A stretch of DNA of 64,000 bases, taken from Clostridia bacterium (GTDB lineage Bacteria > Bacillota > Clostridia > Oscillospirales > Acutalibacteraceae). The DNA lies in NCBI GenBank assembly GCA_017428625.1, contig JAFRQM010000021.1, positions 1-64,000 on the forward strand, written 5' to 3'. Shown here in pieces: positions 44,426-52,481 of the stretch (positions are counted from its first letter, which is position 1; each line of letters opens with the position of its first letter). The notes under the pieces were generated by a model that worked only from the letters and a program-made list of their open reading frames with translations, made no database searches and had not been told where the DNA came from. Both the position numbers and the translations under genes were made by a program.

Positions 44426-44661
44426 TCACCTGTTTTCTTTTATCATCAGCGCGGCAACCAGGGCGAGCAGAACCGGAGACAGCAGTATGGTTTTATGCCC
44501 AGCATACCTGAGAGTACTCCGCCCGTTCCCGCTCCCACGGCAAAAATCAGAATAATTCCGAAAAAACGCAAAGCCTTGTTTAAAGACTGCCTGTCTTTGC
44601 TTCGCAGATAGTGCGAAAGGCTCTCCGTGCCGCTTTTAAATCCCGTTTCTATCCGCTCCAC
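44426..44661 (-). pseudogene. Remnant of a YoaK/DUF1275-family membrane protein
   Basis: The C-terminal third of a DUF1275 protein remains (SGTESLSHYLR, then FFGIILIFAVGAGTGGVLS). The frame runs 44661-44446 and ends early. Shifting by one base after GMLGIK at an A run restores a fitting end (TILLSPVLLALVAALMIKEN, then TGA at 44428-44426), so a single base was lost. The N-terminal two thirds of the gene are missing and a repeat unit lies at the break. Confidence 0.8.
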
Positions 44662-44670
44662 CGTGAAAAT

Positions 44671-44700
44671 GTCGGCGGCAAAGCCGACGGATGAGGTGTT
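44671..44700. repeat. Hairpin repeat with CGGATGAGGTGT tail
   Basis: Palindrome GTCGGCGGCAAAGCCGAC (44671-44688) followed by GGATGAGGTGT. The 12-mer CGGATGAGGTGT also occurs at 44363-44374, flanking the two gene remnants, and GATGAGGTGT occurs in reverse in the 43,176 unit. Confidence 0.6.
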
Positions 44701-44714
44701 ATAGCGACAGCCTG

Positions 44715-46067
44715 TTATTCCCTGACCAGTTTCACCACATTCTCACAATGCCCGCAGCCCGGAAACATATCCACGGGGCAGGCAGCGTCAATGCTGTAAC
44801 CGAGTTCACCGAGAACAGCGCAGTCCCTCGCCTGAGTGGCAGGGTCGCAGGAGATGTAAACAATTCTTGCGGGGTTCATCTTTGCGACCGCTTGCAGAAC
44901 ATCTTTTGAACAGCCTTTTCTCGGCGGGTCAAGAATAACAACATCGGGTTTTACGCCATCTTTCTCAAGTTTTGCCGCCGCCTGCGAGGCGTCTGCGCAA
45001 ATAAATTCAGCGTTTGAAATGCCGTTGAGACCAGCGTTGATTTTCGCGTCCTCAATAGCGTCGGGGACTATTTCAACGCCGATTACCCGTTTTGCTTTTT
45101 CAGACATCGTCAACCCGATTGTGCCGGTTCCGCAGTAGAGGTCGATTACGGTTTCATTCCCGGTAAGGTTCGCGTATTGAGCGGCTTTGTCATAAAGCCT
45201 TTCCGCCTGTGAGGAATTGACCTGATAAAACGAAAGCATCGAGATTCTTAACCTGCAGCCGCAAAGGATGTCTTCAATATATCCGCTGCCGAAAATGTTG
45301 CGGCTTGTTTTGCCGAAAATGACATTTGTTTTTTCTCTGTTGATATTTATTACAACACTTTTAATTGAACTGTCGCATTCCGTCAGAAGTCTGACAAGCT
45401 CATCTTCACGGGGCAGGGCTTTGCCGTTTATTACGGCGCATACCATAGTTTCACCCGTAGCGGCGGCTTTGCGGATGCAGATGTGGCGTAGCAAACCGCT
45501 GTGTGCCGTTTCATCGTAAACGCTTATATTGTTTTCAACAACATATTTTTCAAAAACATTAAGTATATTTTCAAATTCTTTCGGCTGAAGCGGGCAGTTT
45601 CTGCACTCAACAACCCTGTGGCTGTGCGGTGAGAAAAAACCGATTTTCAAGCCGTTTCCGCTTTTTTCAACGGAGAACTGCGCCTTGTTGCGGTAGCCCG
45701 TTCTGCCCTGCGCGGCAATTAACGGTTCGGGTGTGATGTCAATTGAGCCGATTCTTTTGAAAGAATCAACAACAAACTGCTGTTTGATTTTCACTTCTGC
45801 CTCATAATTAATGTGGCGGAAAACACAGCCCCCGCATTTTGAGTAAGCGGTGCAATCGGGCTCAATCCTGTCGGGCGAAGGTGCCAAAACTGTATGAACC
45901 TTTGCGTAAGCGCAGTTTGATTTCACTTTAAGTATGTGCGCCTGAATTTCGTCGCTCCGAGCCGTCATCGGCACAAAAACGGCAAGACCGTCGTGCCTGC
46001 CCACACCGCTGCCCTGAAGGGTGCAGTTTTCAATATCAAGCTTTACAATATCATTCTTTTTAAGCAT
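44715..46067 (-). CDS. rlmD: 23S rRNA (uracil-5)-methyltransferase, RlmD/RumA type
   Basis: A 450-residue SAM-dependent enzyme that methylates uridine in 23S rRNA (or tRNA in some members). An N-terminal TRAM domain covers about 1-60. Iron-sulfur Cys 72, 78 and 81 (CTAYSKCGGC) and a fourth near 160 are present. The methyltransferase domain has DLYCGTGTIGL, DPPRKG and the catalytic Cys in YISCDPA. Bacillus-type homologues (RlmCD) modify U747 and U1939; the exact target here is not known. It overlaps the upstream esterase gene by 8 bases. Confidence 0.9.
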   Translation of the reverse strand: MLKKNDIVKLDIENCTLQGSGVGRHDGLAVFVPMTARSDEIQAHILKVKSNCAYAKVHTVLAPSPDRIEPDCTAYSKCGGCVFRHINYEAEVKIKQQFVVDSFKRIGSIDITPEPLIAAQGRTGYRNKAQFSVEKSGNGLKIGFFSPHSHRVVECRNCPLQPKEFENILNVFEKYVVENNISVYDETAHSGLLRHICIRKAAATGETMVCAVINGKALPREDELVRLLTECDSSIKSVVININREKTNVIFGKTSRNIFGSGYIEDILCGCRLRISMLSFYQVNSSQAERLYDKAAQYANLTGNETVIDLYCGTGTIGLTMSEKAKRVIGVEIVPDAIEDAKINAGLNGISNAEFICADASQAAAKLEKDGVKPDVVILDPPRKGCSKDVLQAVAKMNPARIVYISCDPATQARDCAVLGELGYSIDAACPVDMFPGCGHCENVVKLVRE

Positions 46068-47100
46068 TTTTGTGTTTTAAAAGGAAGTCAATAAACAGAT
46101 TCCAGTCATACCTGCTCAGATAGTGGCATCCGGGGCGGGCGTGGTAGCCTATGCTGCCCGAATGCGAGAAAAACGGCATCTCTTTTATTTCGCTTTCATC
46201 AAGCCCGGTTCTGCCGTAAAGCCTGCATACCGGCGAGGCGGCAACGCAGCAGGCGAGCTGAGCCTGAGGGTTAGCCCATATATCCTGCATTGAGGAGGTT
46301 ATGTAGATGCTTCTGTCGGCGTTGAGGGCAAGAAGAAAATGCTGGTCAAAGGGAATTTCATCATCCCTGCCGGCAAATTCTTTGAAAGCCGGGCAGAACC
46401 AGAAGGGAAAGTTCTTTGTAATATCCGCTATGTGTTCGCTTCTATTCTCTTTGCCCCTGAAAAGCGCATCGCCCGAACAGCCGGCGTTGTTTGAGTATAT
46501 GAATTTGAACCTGCTGTCAAGCGCTCCCGTTACAAGAGCGGTTTTGCCGAGCCTCGAATGACCTGCCACGGCAAGATTGTTCATATCCGCAAAACCGCAG
46601 GTTTCGGCGTAATTCGCGGCGCATCTCGCGGCAAGAGCCCACAGCATTATTTTGCCGGATGCCGTCGGGGAGTTTCTGTCAATGTTGAAAAGCCTCGCGA
46701 TTCCGCTCTCAAAATCATTGTCGTCGCCGGCAACATCAATGTAGTAAATTGAAATGAAGGCTATGCCTCTGTCAATAATTTCCTCCGCGGGCAGGTATTT
46801 GTCGGGCACATCCGGGCGGAAATTGAGGAACACCGCCGTCGGGTATTTTCCCGGGGCAGAGGGCCTGCACACGCGCATGGGGAATGACGCCTGCCTGCCG
46901 TTTACCGTTACCGTCGCCTTGACGGTTGTGTATTCCGCTTTGCCGGCGCAAAACCTGTCAACGCGGTCAATCTGTTCAAACTCCGTTTTTTCGGGCATGG
47001 GCAGTGGCTCTCCGTATTCATATTTCCACAGAATTTCCGCCGTTTTTTCACGGTCGAATTTTCCGTCATTAATCACGGGGGGCAGATTTATGTTTTTCAT
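46060..47100 (-). CDS. CE15-like glucuronoyl esterase, cytosolic
   Basis: A 346-residue alpha/beta hydrolase. The nucleophile motif is GHSRLGK (Ser 182) and the catalytic His lies in PGCHYLSRYDW (about 326), matching the GxSRxGK pattern of CE15 enzymes that split esters of glucuronic acid in plant cell walls. No signal peptide is present, unlike most CE15 enzymes, so it would act on imported oligosaccharides. GGAG precedes the start. It shares its transcript with the rRNA methyltransferase. Confidence 0.8.
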   Translation of the reverse strand: MKNINLPPVINDGKFDREKTAEILWKYEYGEPLPMPEKTEFEQIDRVDRFCAGKAEYTTVKATVTVNGRQASFPMRVCRPSAPGKYPTAVFLNFRPDVPDKYLPAEEIIDRGIAFISIYYIDVAGDDNDFESGIARLFNIDRNSPTASGKIMLWALAARCAANYAETCGFADMNNLAVAGHSRLGKTALVTGALDSRFKFIYSNNAGCSGDALFRGKENRSEHIADITKNFPFWFCPAFKEFAGRDDEIPFDQHFLLALNADRSIYITSSMQDIWANPQAQLACCVAASPVCRLYGRTGLDESEIKEMPFFSHSGSIGYHARPGCHYLSRYDWNLFIDFLLKHKNA

Positions 47101-47130
47101 AATAAACTCCTTTTGAACTTTATCCCATAA

Positions 47131-47159
47131 ATTTTAACATAAAAAACCGTTTTTTACAA
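47131..47159 (-). promoter_or_regulatory. Promoter of the esterase/rlmD operon
   Basis: Minus-strand TTGTAA (47159-47154) and TAAAAT (47136-47131), spacing 17. The -35 part lies in the 18-base sequence shared with the promoter at 31300-31327. Confidence 0.65.
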
Positions 47160-47186
47160 TATTTTACAATAAAACAAATATGTTTA

Positions 47187-47215
47187 TTGACATAACCTGC
47201 AAAACGGCGTAAAAT
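47187..47215 (+). promoter_or_regulatory. Promoter of the small membrane peptide gene
   Basis: TTGACA at 47187-47192 and TAAAAT at 47210-47215, spacing exactly 17; the peptide's GGAGGG ribosome site follows at 47233. Confidence 0.7.
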
Positions 47216-47245
47216 AGCGGAGAAGAAAACACGGAGGGCATAATT

Positions 47246-47350
47246 TTGAACAGTAAAAAGCGTTCCCTTATTATAAGAATAGTCGCGATTGTGCTTGTTG
47301 CTCTGCTTGTTCTCAGTGTGGTAACAGTAGCAATAGCATCAATCAGATAA
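47246..47350 (+). CDS. 34-residue single-span membrane peptide
   Basis: A short gene with its own promoter and a GGAGGG site eight bases before TTG. The product has a basic start (NSKKRSLIIR) and one strongly hydrophobic helix (IVAIVLVALLVLSVVTVAIA), then Ser-Ile-Arg. The arrangement recalls the small DUF4044-like membrane proteins of Firmicutes, but the match is by general shape only. Function unknown. Confidence 0.6.
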   Translation: MNSKKRSLIIRIVAIVLVALLVLSVVTVAIASIR

Positions 47351-47452
47351 CAAAAAAGCGACATTTTCACGGCGGATTGTTATAAACAATCCGTCAGTTT
47401 TTCTTTTATGTTGATTTTTAACAATTTTTTTGCTTTAATCCGCCATTCTTTA

Positions 47453-47481
47453 TTGACATTCAATAATTATTTTGATATTAT
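47453..47481 (+). promoter_or_regulatory. Strong sigma-A promoter of the SCP2/transketolase operon
   Basis: TTGACA at 47453-47458 and TATTAT at 47476-47481, spacing 17. It overlaps the 5' end of a longer in-frame reading of the next gene, which supports the later TTG start at 47550. Confidence 0.75.
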
Positions 47482-47549
47482 ATAAATTGAATATTCTTGC
47501 AAGGCAAAAACAGAGACAATATTCAAATCAGACTAAGGAGGAATTTCAG

Positions 47550-48308
47550 TTGATTGATCAGAAAACCCTCGCATACATCAATATGTATGCAATACTGGGC
47601 GCACTTGAGAATCTCTGCGAGCTTGCACCGGAGGCACCCTCGCTTCTCACAAACAAAAAGCCCATCAGAATAGGCTTTGAAGTCAAGGGCGGTCCCAGTG
47701 CGACACTCACTTTCAAAAACGGCAAATGCAGAATGGATCAGGGCTGCAAAAAAGTTGATGTTAAACTCCCGTTCAGTTCCTGCGAAAAATTCAACGGTCT
47801 TATTGACGGCACGGTTACACCCATACCCTCAAAGGGCTTCACACACATCGGTTTCCTTCTTAAGGATTTCACCGCTCTCACCGACCTTCTCAACAAATAT
47901 ATGAGACCTGACCCCGCAGACCTTGAGGACGAGGATTTCTTTAACATAAGCACCGAAATGATGCTTAATGTTATTGCCGTTGCCATTGCTCAGATTGCAA
48001 ACAACGACGAAATCGGCAAGTTCACAGCGAGTTCCATTGTTGACGGCAACATCGCTTTCAGCATCAAAGACGGTCCCGGAGCAACTCTGCGTTGCAAAGA
48101 TCACCGTCTTGTCGCGCTCAAATGTCCGTGTGACAACTACAGAGCAAAAATGGAATTCCGTGATATAAAACTTGCCAGAGACCTCTTTGACGGCAAGGTC
48201 AACGCCGTTGCCTGCATCGGCAGAGGCGAAATCACAATGAAGGGCATGATTTCAATGCTCGACAACCTTAACAGACTGCTTGACAGAGTAGCTGTTTATC
48301 TTGCATAA
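47550..48308 (+). CDS. SCP2-like (sterol carrier fold) protein A
   Basis: A 252-residue soluble protein. TTG at 47550 follows AAGGAGGA by seven bases. Two tandem halves (about 5-120 and 130-250) each show the SCP2-like order: strand pair, DVKLPFSSCEKFNGLIDGT-type helix, then a hydrophobic helix at the end. SCP2 folds bind lipids or other hydrophobic molecules, sometimes as enzyme partners. A diverged paralogue closes this operon at 51588. The family is assigned by pattern, not by search. Confidence 0.65.
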   Translation: MIDQKTLAYINMYAILGALENLCELAPEAPSLLTNKKPIRIGFEVKGGPSATLTFKNGKCRMDQGCKKVDVKLPFSSCEKFNGLIDGTVTPIPSKGFTHIGFLLKDFTALTDLLNKYMRPDPADLEDEDFFNISTEMMLNVIAVAIAQIANNDEIGKFTASSIVDGNIAFSIKDGPGATLRCKDHRLVALKCPCDNYRAKMEFRDIKLARDLFDGKVNAVACIGRGEITMKGMISMLDNLNRLLDRVAVYLA

Positions 48309-48321
48309 GGGGGCGATGTCA

Positions 48322-49602
48322 ATGGCAGCTAAGAAAGAAAAAGAATTCAAAACCTACACATACGAAAAGAATGTTGAGATGTTTGAGAGGGCAACAAAGG
48401 TTATCCCTTCGGGTCTTTACGGCCACCAGGGTCCCGCCGAAGGTTGCTACATTCCCACCTCGGCGTTCCCGTTCTTCAGCCAGAAGGCGCAGGGCTCCTA
48501 TTTCTGGGACCTTGACGGCAACAAATTCATAGACTATATGTGCGCATACGGTCCCAATGTTCTCGGTTACAACGACCCTGATGTTGATGCCGCCGCCATG
48601 GAGCAGGCTAAAATCGAAAACTGCGTTACCTGCCCGTCAACCAAAATAGTTGAGTTCGCCGAACTCCTTGTTGACACAGTCGCAAGCGCAGACTGGGCGT
48701 TTATGGCAAAGAACGGTAACGACGCCACTTCCGGCGCTGTTCTTACCGCAAGAGCGGCAACGCACCGCAAAAAACTGATTTTCGTCAAAGGCTACTATCA
48801 CGGCGTTTCGGCATGGTGCCAGAAGATTGACTATCCCGGCATCACTCCCGAAGATGTCTGCAACAACCTCTATGTTGACTGGAACGATTTTGAAGGTCTT
48901 CAGAAAGTGGTTGAAGAAAACAAAGGCGAAATCGCCGCGTTTATCGCAATGCCTTACCTGCACGGTAACTTCTTTGACAACATCCTTCCCGCCGAGGGCT
49001 ATTGGCAGAAAGTCCGCGACCTCTGCACAAAAGAGGGTATCGTTCTTATCATAGACGACGTCCGCGCAGGCTTCCGTCTTGACCTTGCCGGTTCAGACCA
49101 TTTTTACGGCTTTGAAGCAGATATCATCTGCTTCTGCAAGGCTCTTGCAAACGGCTGGAACGTTTCCGCGTTCTGCGGCAAAGATTGGCTCAAAGACGCT
49201 GCAAGTTCACTGTCATACACCGGTTCCTACTGGATGAGCGCCGTTCCCTTTGCGGCAGGTATAGCCTGTATCAACAAAATGAAAAAACTCAACACACCCA
49301 AGCAGTTACGTGAGCAGGGCATACAGCTTGCAGACGGTCTCAAAGCCGCCGCGGCAAACAACGGCTTCCACCTGACGGTTTCGGGCGAACCCGCATTGTT
49401 CTACCTTATGCTCCATGATGATGATTCGCTTATTCTTCATCAGGAATGGATTGCGGAATGCGTTAAGAGAGGAATTTTCTTCACCAACCACCACAACCAT
49501 TTTATGAACGCGTCGCTCACAGACGACGATATCAAACAGACTGTTGATGTTGCCGAAGAAGCGTTCAACGTTCTGCGTAAGAATCATCCCGAACTCCGCT
49601 GA
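48322..49602 (+). CDS. Class III PLP-dependent aminotransferase
   Basis: A 426-residue enzyme resembling glutamate-1-semialdehyde aminomutase and omega-aminotransferases. PLP-binding features: NGNDATSGAV, KGYYHGVSAW, IIDDVRAGFRLD and the Lys of CKALANGW. Candidate ATG codons at 48316 and 48322 exist; 48322 lies at the better distance from AAGGGGG. It stands between an SCP2-like gene and split transketolase genes, so it probably aminates a carbonyl product of sugar or lipid metabolism rather than making heme precursors (inference). Confidence 0.85.
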   Translation: MAAKKEKEFKTYTYEKNVEMFERATKVIPSGLYGHQGPAEGCYIPTSAFPFFSQKAQGSYFWDLDGNKFIDYMCAYGPNVLGYNDPDVDAAAMEQAKIENCVTCPSTKIVEFAELLVDTVASADWAFMAKNGNDATSGAVLTARAATHRKKLIFVKGYYHGVSAWCQKIDYPGITPEDVCNNLYVDWNDFEGLQKVVEENKGEIAAFIAMPYLHGNFFDNILPAEGYWQKVRDLCTKEGIVLIIDDVRAGFRLDLAGSDHFYGFEADIICFCKALANGWNVSAFCGKDWLKDAASSLSYTGSYWMSAVPFAAGIACINKMKKLNTPKQLREQGIQLADGLKAAAANNGFHLTVSGEPALFYLMLHDDDSLILHQEWIAECVKRGIFFTNHHNHFMNASLTDDDIKQTVDVAEEAFNVLRKNHPELR

Positions 49603-49608
49603 GTTTAA

Positions 49609-49632
49609 CAGGCAGTCTTCACCGGCTGCCTG
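49609..49632 (+). terminator. Weak intra-operon hairpin
   Basis: A 7 bp stem (CAGGCAG/CTGCCTG, 49609-49615 and 49626-49632) followed by an A/T run lies between the aminotransferase and transketolase genes; it may lower or stabilise downstream mRNA. Confidence 0.45.
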
Positions 49633-49667
49633 AATTATATTATTAATTTTTAAGGAGGCAACCCCCT

Positions 49668-50543
49668 ATGGCATTATCAAAACAGGAATGGCTTGCTCTT
49701 GAAAAGAAGGCGCACGAACTCCGTCACCTCACTCTTCAGACTACGGTATGGGCAGGCAGCGGCCACCTCGGCGGCGGTATGTCCGTTCTGGACCTTCTCA
49801 CAATTATGTATTACAAATACCTCAACATCAAGGTTGACGACCCTCAGTGGGAAGACAGAGACAGGTTCATTCTTTCAAAAGGCCACGCGGCAATCGCTTA
49901 CGCTCCCGTTCTTTGTGACAAGGGCTTTAACGACCCCGAAATGCTCAAAACATTCAACCTTTCGGGTTCAAAAATGGGCATGCACCTTGACTCCAACAAG
50001 GTTGTCGGTGTCGACGCTTCAACAGGTTCGCTCGGCCACGGCGCATCCATAGCCGCCGGCACCGCTCTCGCTGCACGACTTCAGGGCAAGGATTACCTTA
50101 CCTATATGGTTACCGGCGACGGAGAACTCGGTGAGGGCTCAAACTGGGAAGGCTTTATGACAATGAATCACTATCAGCTTTCCAACTGCATAGTTTACAT
50201 TGACAGAAACCACTGTATGATAGACGGCAACACAGAAGATGTTATGAAACTTGAGCCTCTGGCTGACAAACTCACGGCTTTCGGCTTCAACACAATCTGC
50301 GTTGACGGCAACAATATAAAAGAACTCTGCGAAGCGACCGATATCGCTATCGGAAGAGCAAAAGAAAAATGCAACCCCACCTGTATTCTTATGGATACTC
50401 AGAAGGGCGCAGGTCTTCCTGTTGCGGGCGACTATCACTGCCACTATATGGCAATTGACGACCCGACATTTGAAGCATACAAGAAAGAACTTGACGCGTA
50501 TTACGCAAAACGCGTTGAGCGCGCAGAAAAGGAGGGCGAATAA
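49668..50543 (+). CDS. Transketolase, N-terminal (ThDP-binding) subunit
   Basis: A 291-residue subunit. It holds GSGHLGGGMSVLDL near the N-terminus, SKGHAAIAYAP and the thiamine-diphosphate/metal motif GDGELGEGSNWE (about 151-162) with N at IDRNH. Split transketolases of this kind often serve special pathways besides the pentose phosphate cycle. AAGGAGG precedes the ATG. The C-terminal subunit starts three bases after the stop. Confidence 0.9.
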   Translation: MALSKQEWLALEKKAHELRHLTLQTTVWAGSGHLGGGMSVLDLLTIMYYKYLNIKVDDPQWEDRDRFILSKGHAAIAYAPVLCDKGFNDPEMLKTFNLSGSKMGMHLDSNKVVGVDASTGSLGHGASIAAGTALAARLQGKDYLTYMVTGDGELGEGSNWEGFMTMNHYQLSNCIVYIDRNHCMIDGNTEDVMKLEPLADKLTAFGFNTICVDGNNIKELCEATDIAIGRAKEKCNPTCILMDTQKGAGLPVAGDYHCHYMAIDDPTFEAYKKELDAYYAKRVERAEKEGE

Positions 50544-50545
50544 TA

Positions 50546-51553
50546 ATGGCAGGCGGATTTGTATATAACGCAATAGATCAGACCGAGGTTGCAACCGCGG
50601 AGATTTACGGCAAAGCTATTGCCGATATTATGCTTAACGACCCCAAGGTAGTTGCCATTACGGCTGACCTTGCAAAATCAACAAAACTGGGCGATGTTCT
50701 TAAAGTCTGCCCCGAAAGAGTCATCAATGTCGGCATTGCCGAGCAGGATATGATGGGTGTTGCCTCGGGTATGGCAAAAGCGGGTATGGTTCCCTTTGTT
50801 TCGGGCTTCTCCGCTTTCTGCTCAATGAGAGCGTGCGACCAGCTTCATACCGACATCTGCTACCAGAAAGCAAATGTTAAAATCGTTGCCACACACTCCG
50901 GCACATCGTTCGGTCAGGCGGGTTCCACACACCACGCCATTACCGATCTTGCAATCACAAGGGCAATGCCCAACCTTACGGTCATTGTTCCCGCTGACGG
51001 CGTCGAAACAGCAAACGCGGTCAACGCGGCTTATGCGACAGAAGGCCCGTTCTACATCAGAATCAACCGCGGTTTTGACCTTGTTCTCAACACCACAATG
51101 GATTACGGTTTTGAAGTGGGCAAGGCTGTTACCGTCAATGAAGGCACCGACATCACCGTCATCGCCTGCGGCTCCTGCGTAGCGCAGGCAAAGAAAGCGG
51201 CTGAGTTCCTTTCAAATGCAGACGGTCTGAGCGTTCGTGTTCTCAATATGCACACAATCAAACCCATCGACAGAGATGCTATACTCAAAGCCGTTATGGA
51301 AACAAGAAGAATTATCACTGTTGAAGACCACCTTGTTACAGGCGGTCTCGGTTCGGCTGTTTCGGAAGTTGTTGTTGACAGCGGCAAGGCCTGCGCATTC
51401 AAGATGCTCGGCCATCAGGGCTTTGCCATGATAGGCCTTCAGGAAGACATTATGGCTGACGCCGGCATCGATGCCAACGGCATTATCGCGGCAGTCCGTG
51501 AGGTTATGAAGAAAGACTTCGAAGAAGACGACAACTGGGACGACGAATATTAA
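50546..51553 (+). CDS. Transketolase, C-terminal subunit
   Basis: A 335-residue subunit with the pyrimidine-binding domain (ADLAKSTKLGD, NVGIAEQDMMG with the activating Glu, SGFSAFCSMRACDQL) and the C-terminal domain (GGLGSAVSEVV, GHQGFAMIG). It completes the enzyme with the preceding subunit, moving two-carbon ketol units between sugars. The ribosome site lies within the end of the preceding gene. The acidic tail (EEDDNWDDEY) is unusual but has no known meaning. Confidence 0.9.
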   Translation: MAGGFVYNAIDQTEVATAEIYGKAIADIMLNDPKVVAITADLAKSTKLGDVLKVCPERVINVGIAEQDMMGVASGMAKAGMVPFVSGFSAFCSMRACDQLHTDICYQKANVKIVATHSGTSFGQAGSTHHAITDLAITRAMPNLTVIVPADGVETANAVNAAYATEGPFYIRINRGFDLVLNTTMDYGFEVGKAVTVNEGTDITVIACGSCVAQAKKAAEFLSNADGLSVRVLNMHTIKPIDRDAILKAVMETRRIITVEDHLVTGGLGSAVSEVVVDSGKACAFKMLGHQGFAMIGLQEDIMADAGIDANGIIAAVREVMKKDFEEDDNWDDEY

Positions 51554-51587
51554 TACAGAAGAGCAATAACAGAAAGGACAGATTTAT

Positions 51588-52400
51588 ATGGCTTCAAGAG
51601 ATGACATATTTACCAACAAGCTTTTTCTCTGTGGTGCTCTTCCGCTTATGAAAACAATAGCGGGCGATGTTCCGAGCCTTGCAAAAAAGTTCGAGCACAC
51701 GCACGCCGTGATTCAGATAAGCGCAGATGACCCCTCCGCTCCCGAAGGCAAATATGCCACGCATTTTGTCATCAACGCGGGCGAATGGGTTGTTCACGCA
51801 GATAAGGTAAGTGACAAAGAACATACCGACATAGAGCTTGAATTCAAGAGTGTTGAGCAGATGAACGCCTTTTTCAAAGGCACAATCGGCCCCAAAACTC
51901 TTCCAAAAATGCACGGTGTAGTGAAGAATCCCGGCACCTTCCTGTCATTTATGATGGTGCTTCTTAAAATGAGTTCTTTGCTTACTGCAAAAGAAGCCCC
52001 CGAAGATGAAGAAACGCAGAAACTTATGGTCAAGTGCTTTTTCTATCTGCTCACCAGCGGTATAAGCACTCTTAACAAAAACGGCCATGATGAGGTCAAG
52101 GCATGGACTACTCCCAGCCCCGACCGTGTTTATGCTCTGGCTGTTGAAGGCCACCCCGAAGTTTCCGCATTTCTCAGAATCAAGGCCGGCAAATCGAGAG
52201 CCGGCAGAGGCGAATACAAGAGAGCAATGCCTTTCTTCACCCTGCGCTTTGACTCGTTCAAGAGCGCGCTTGGCACTCTTCTCGGCATCGATGATATGCT
52301 TGACGCTACCAAGAACGGCAGAATAGTTATGGACGGCGGTCCCGAGTTCGGCGCGCAGTTCGGCGGTTTCCTTCTTACGGTAGGCAGTTACGTTCAGTAA
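51588..52400 (+). CDS. SCP2-like (sterol carrier fold) protein B
   Basis: A 270-residue soluble protein, a diverged paralogue of the operon's first product. Both repeat the order DIELEFKSVEQMNAFFKGT / KFNGLIDGT and end with G-R-I-V-M-D-G-G or G-E-I-T-M-K-G before a final hydrophobic helix. Two tandem SCP2-like halves are likely. It follows the transketolase subunit by 34 bases with AGAAAGGA upstream and is ended by a terminator. It may hold the lipid-like substrate or product of the pathway. Confidence 0.65.
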   Translation: MASRDDIFTNKLFLCGALPLMKTIAGDVPSLAKKFEHTHAVIQISADDPSAPEGKYATHFVINAGEWVVHADKVSDKEHTDIELEFKSVEQMNAFFKGTIGPKTLPKMHGVVKNPGTFLSFMMVLLKMSSLLTAKEAPEDEETQKLMVKCFFYLLTSGISTLNKNGHDEVKAWTTPSPDRVYALAVEGHPEVSAFLRIKAGKSRAGRGEYKRAMPFFTLRFDSFKSALGTLLGIDDMLDATKNGRIVMDGGPEFGAQFGGFLLTVGSYVQ

Positions 52401-52418
52401 TAAAACAAAAGTTATTTT

Positions 52419-52452
52419 CGCAGGGCTGCCGCATGACAGCCCTGCGTTGTTT
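52419..52452 (+). terminator. Rho-independent terminator of the SCP2/transketolase operon
   Basis: A 10 bp perfect stem (52419-52428 with 52437-52446, CGCAGGGCTG and complement) is followed by TTGTTTG. Confidence 0.8.
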
Positions 52453-52481
52453 GCTGAAATATTATTTATGGGAGTAAAATA

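Noticed and set aside
47472..47549. N-terminal extension of SCP2-like protein A to an ATG at 47472
   Set aside because: That ATG overlaps the -10 box of the promoter and has no ribosome site; TTG at 47550 has a strong one.
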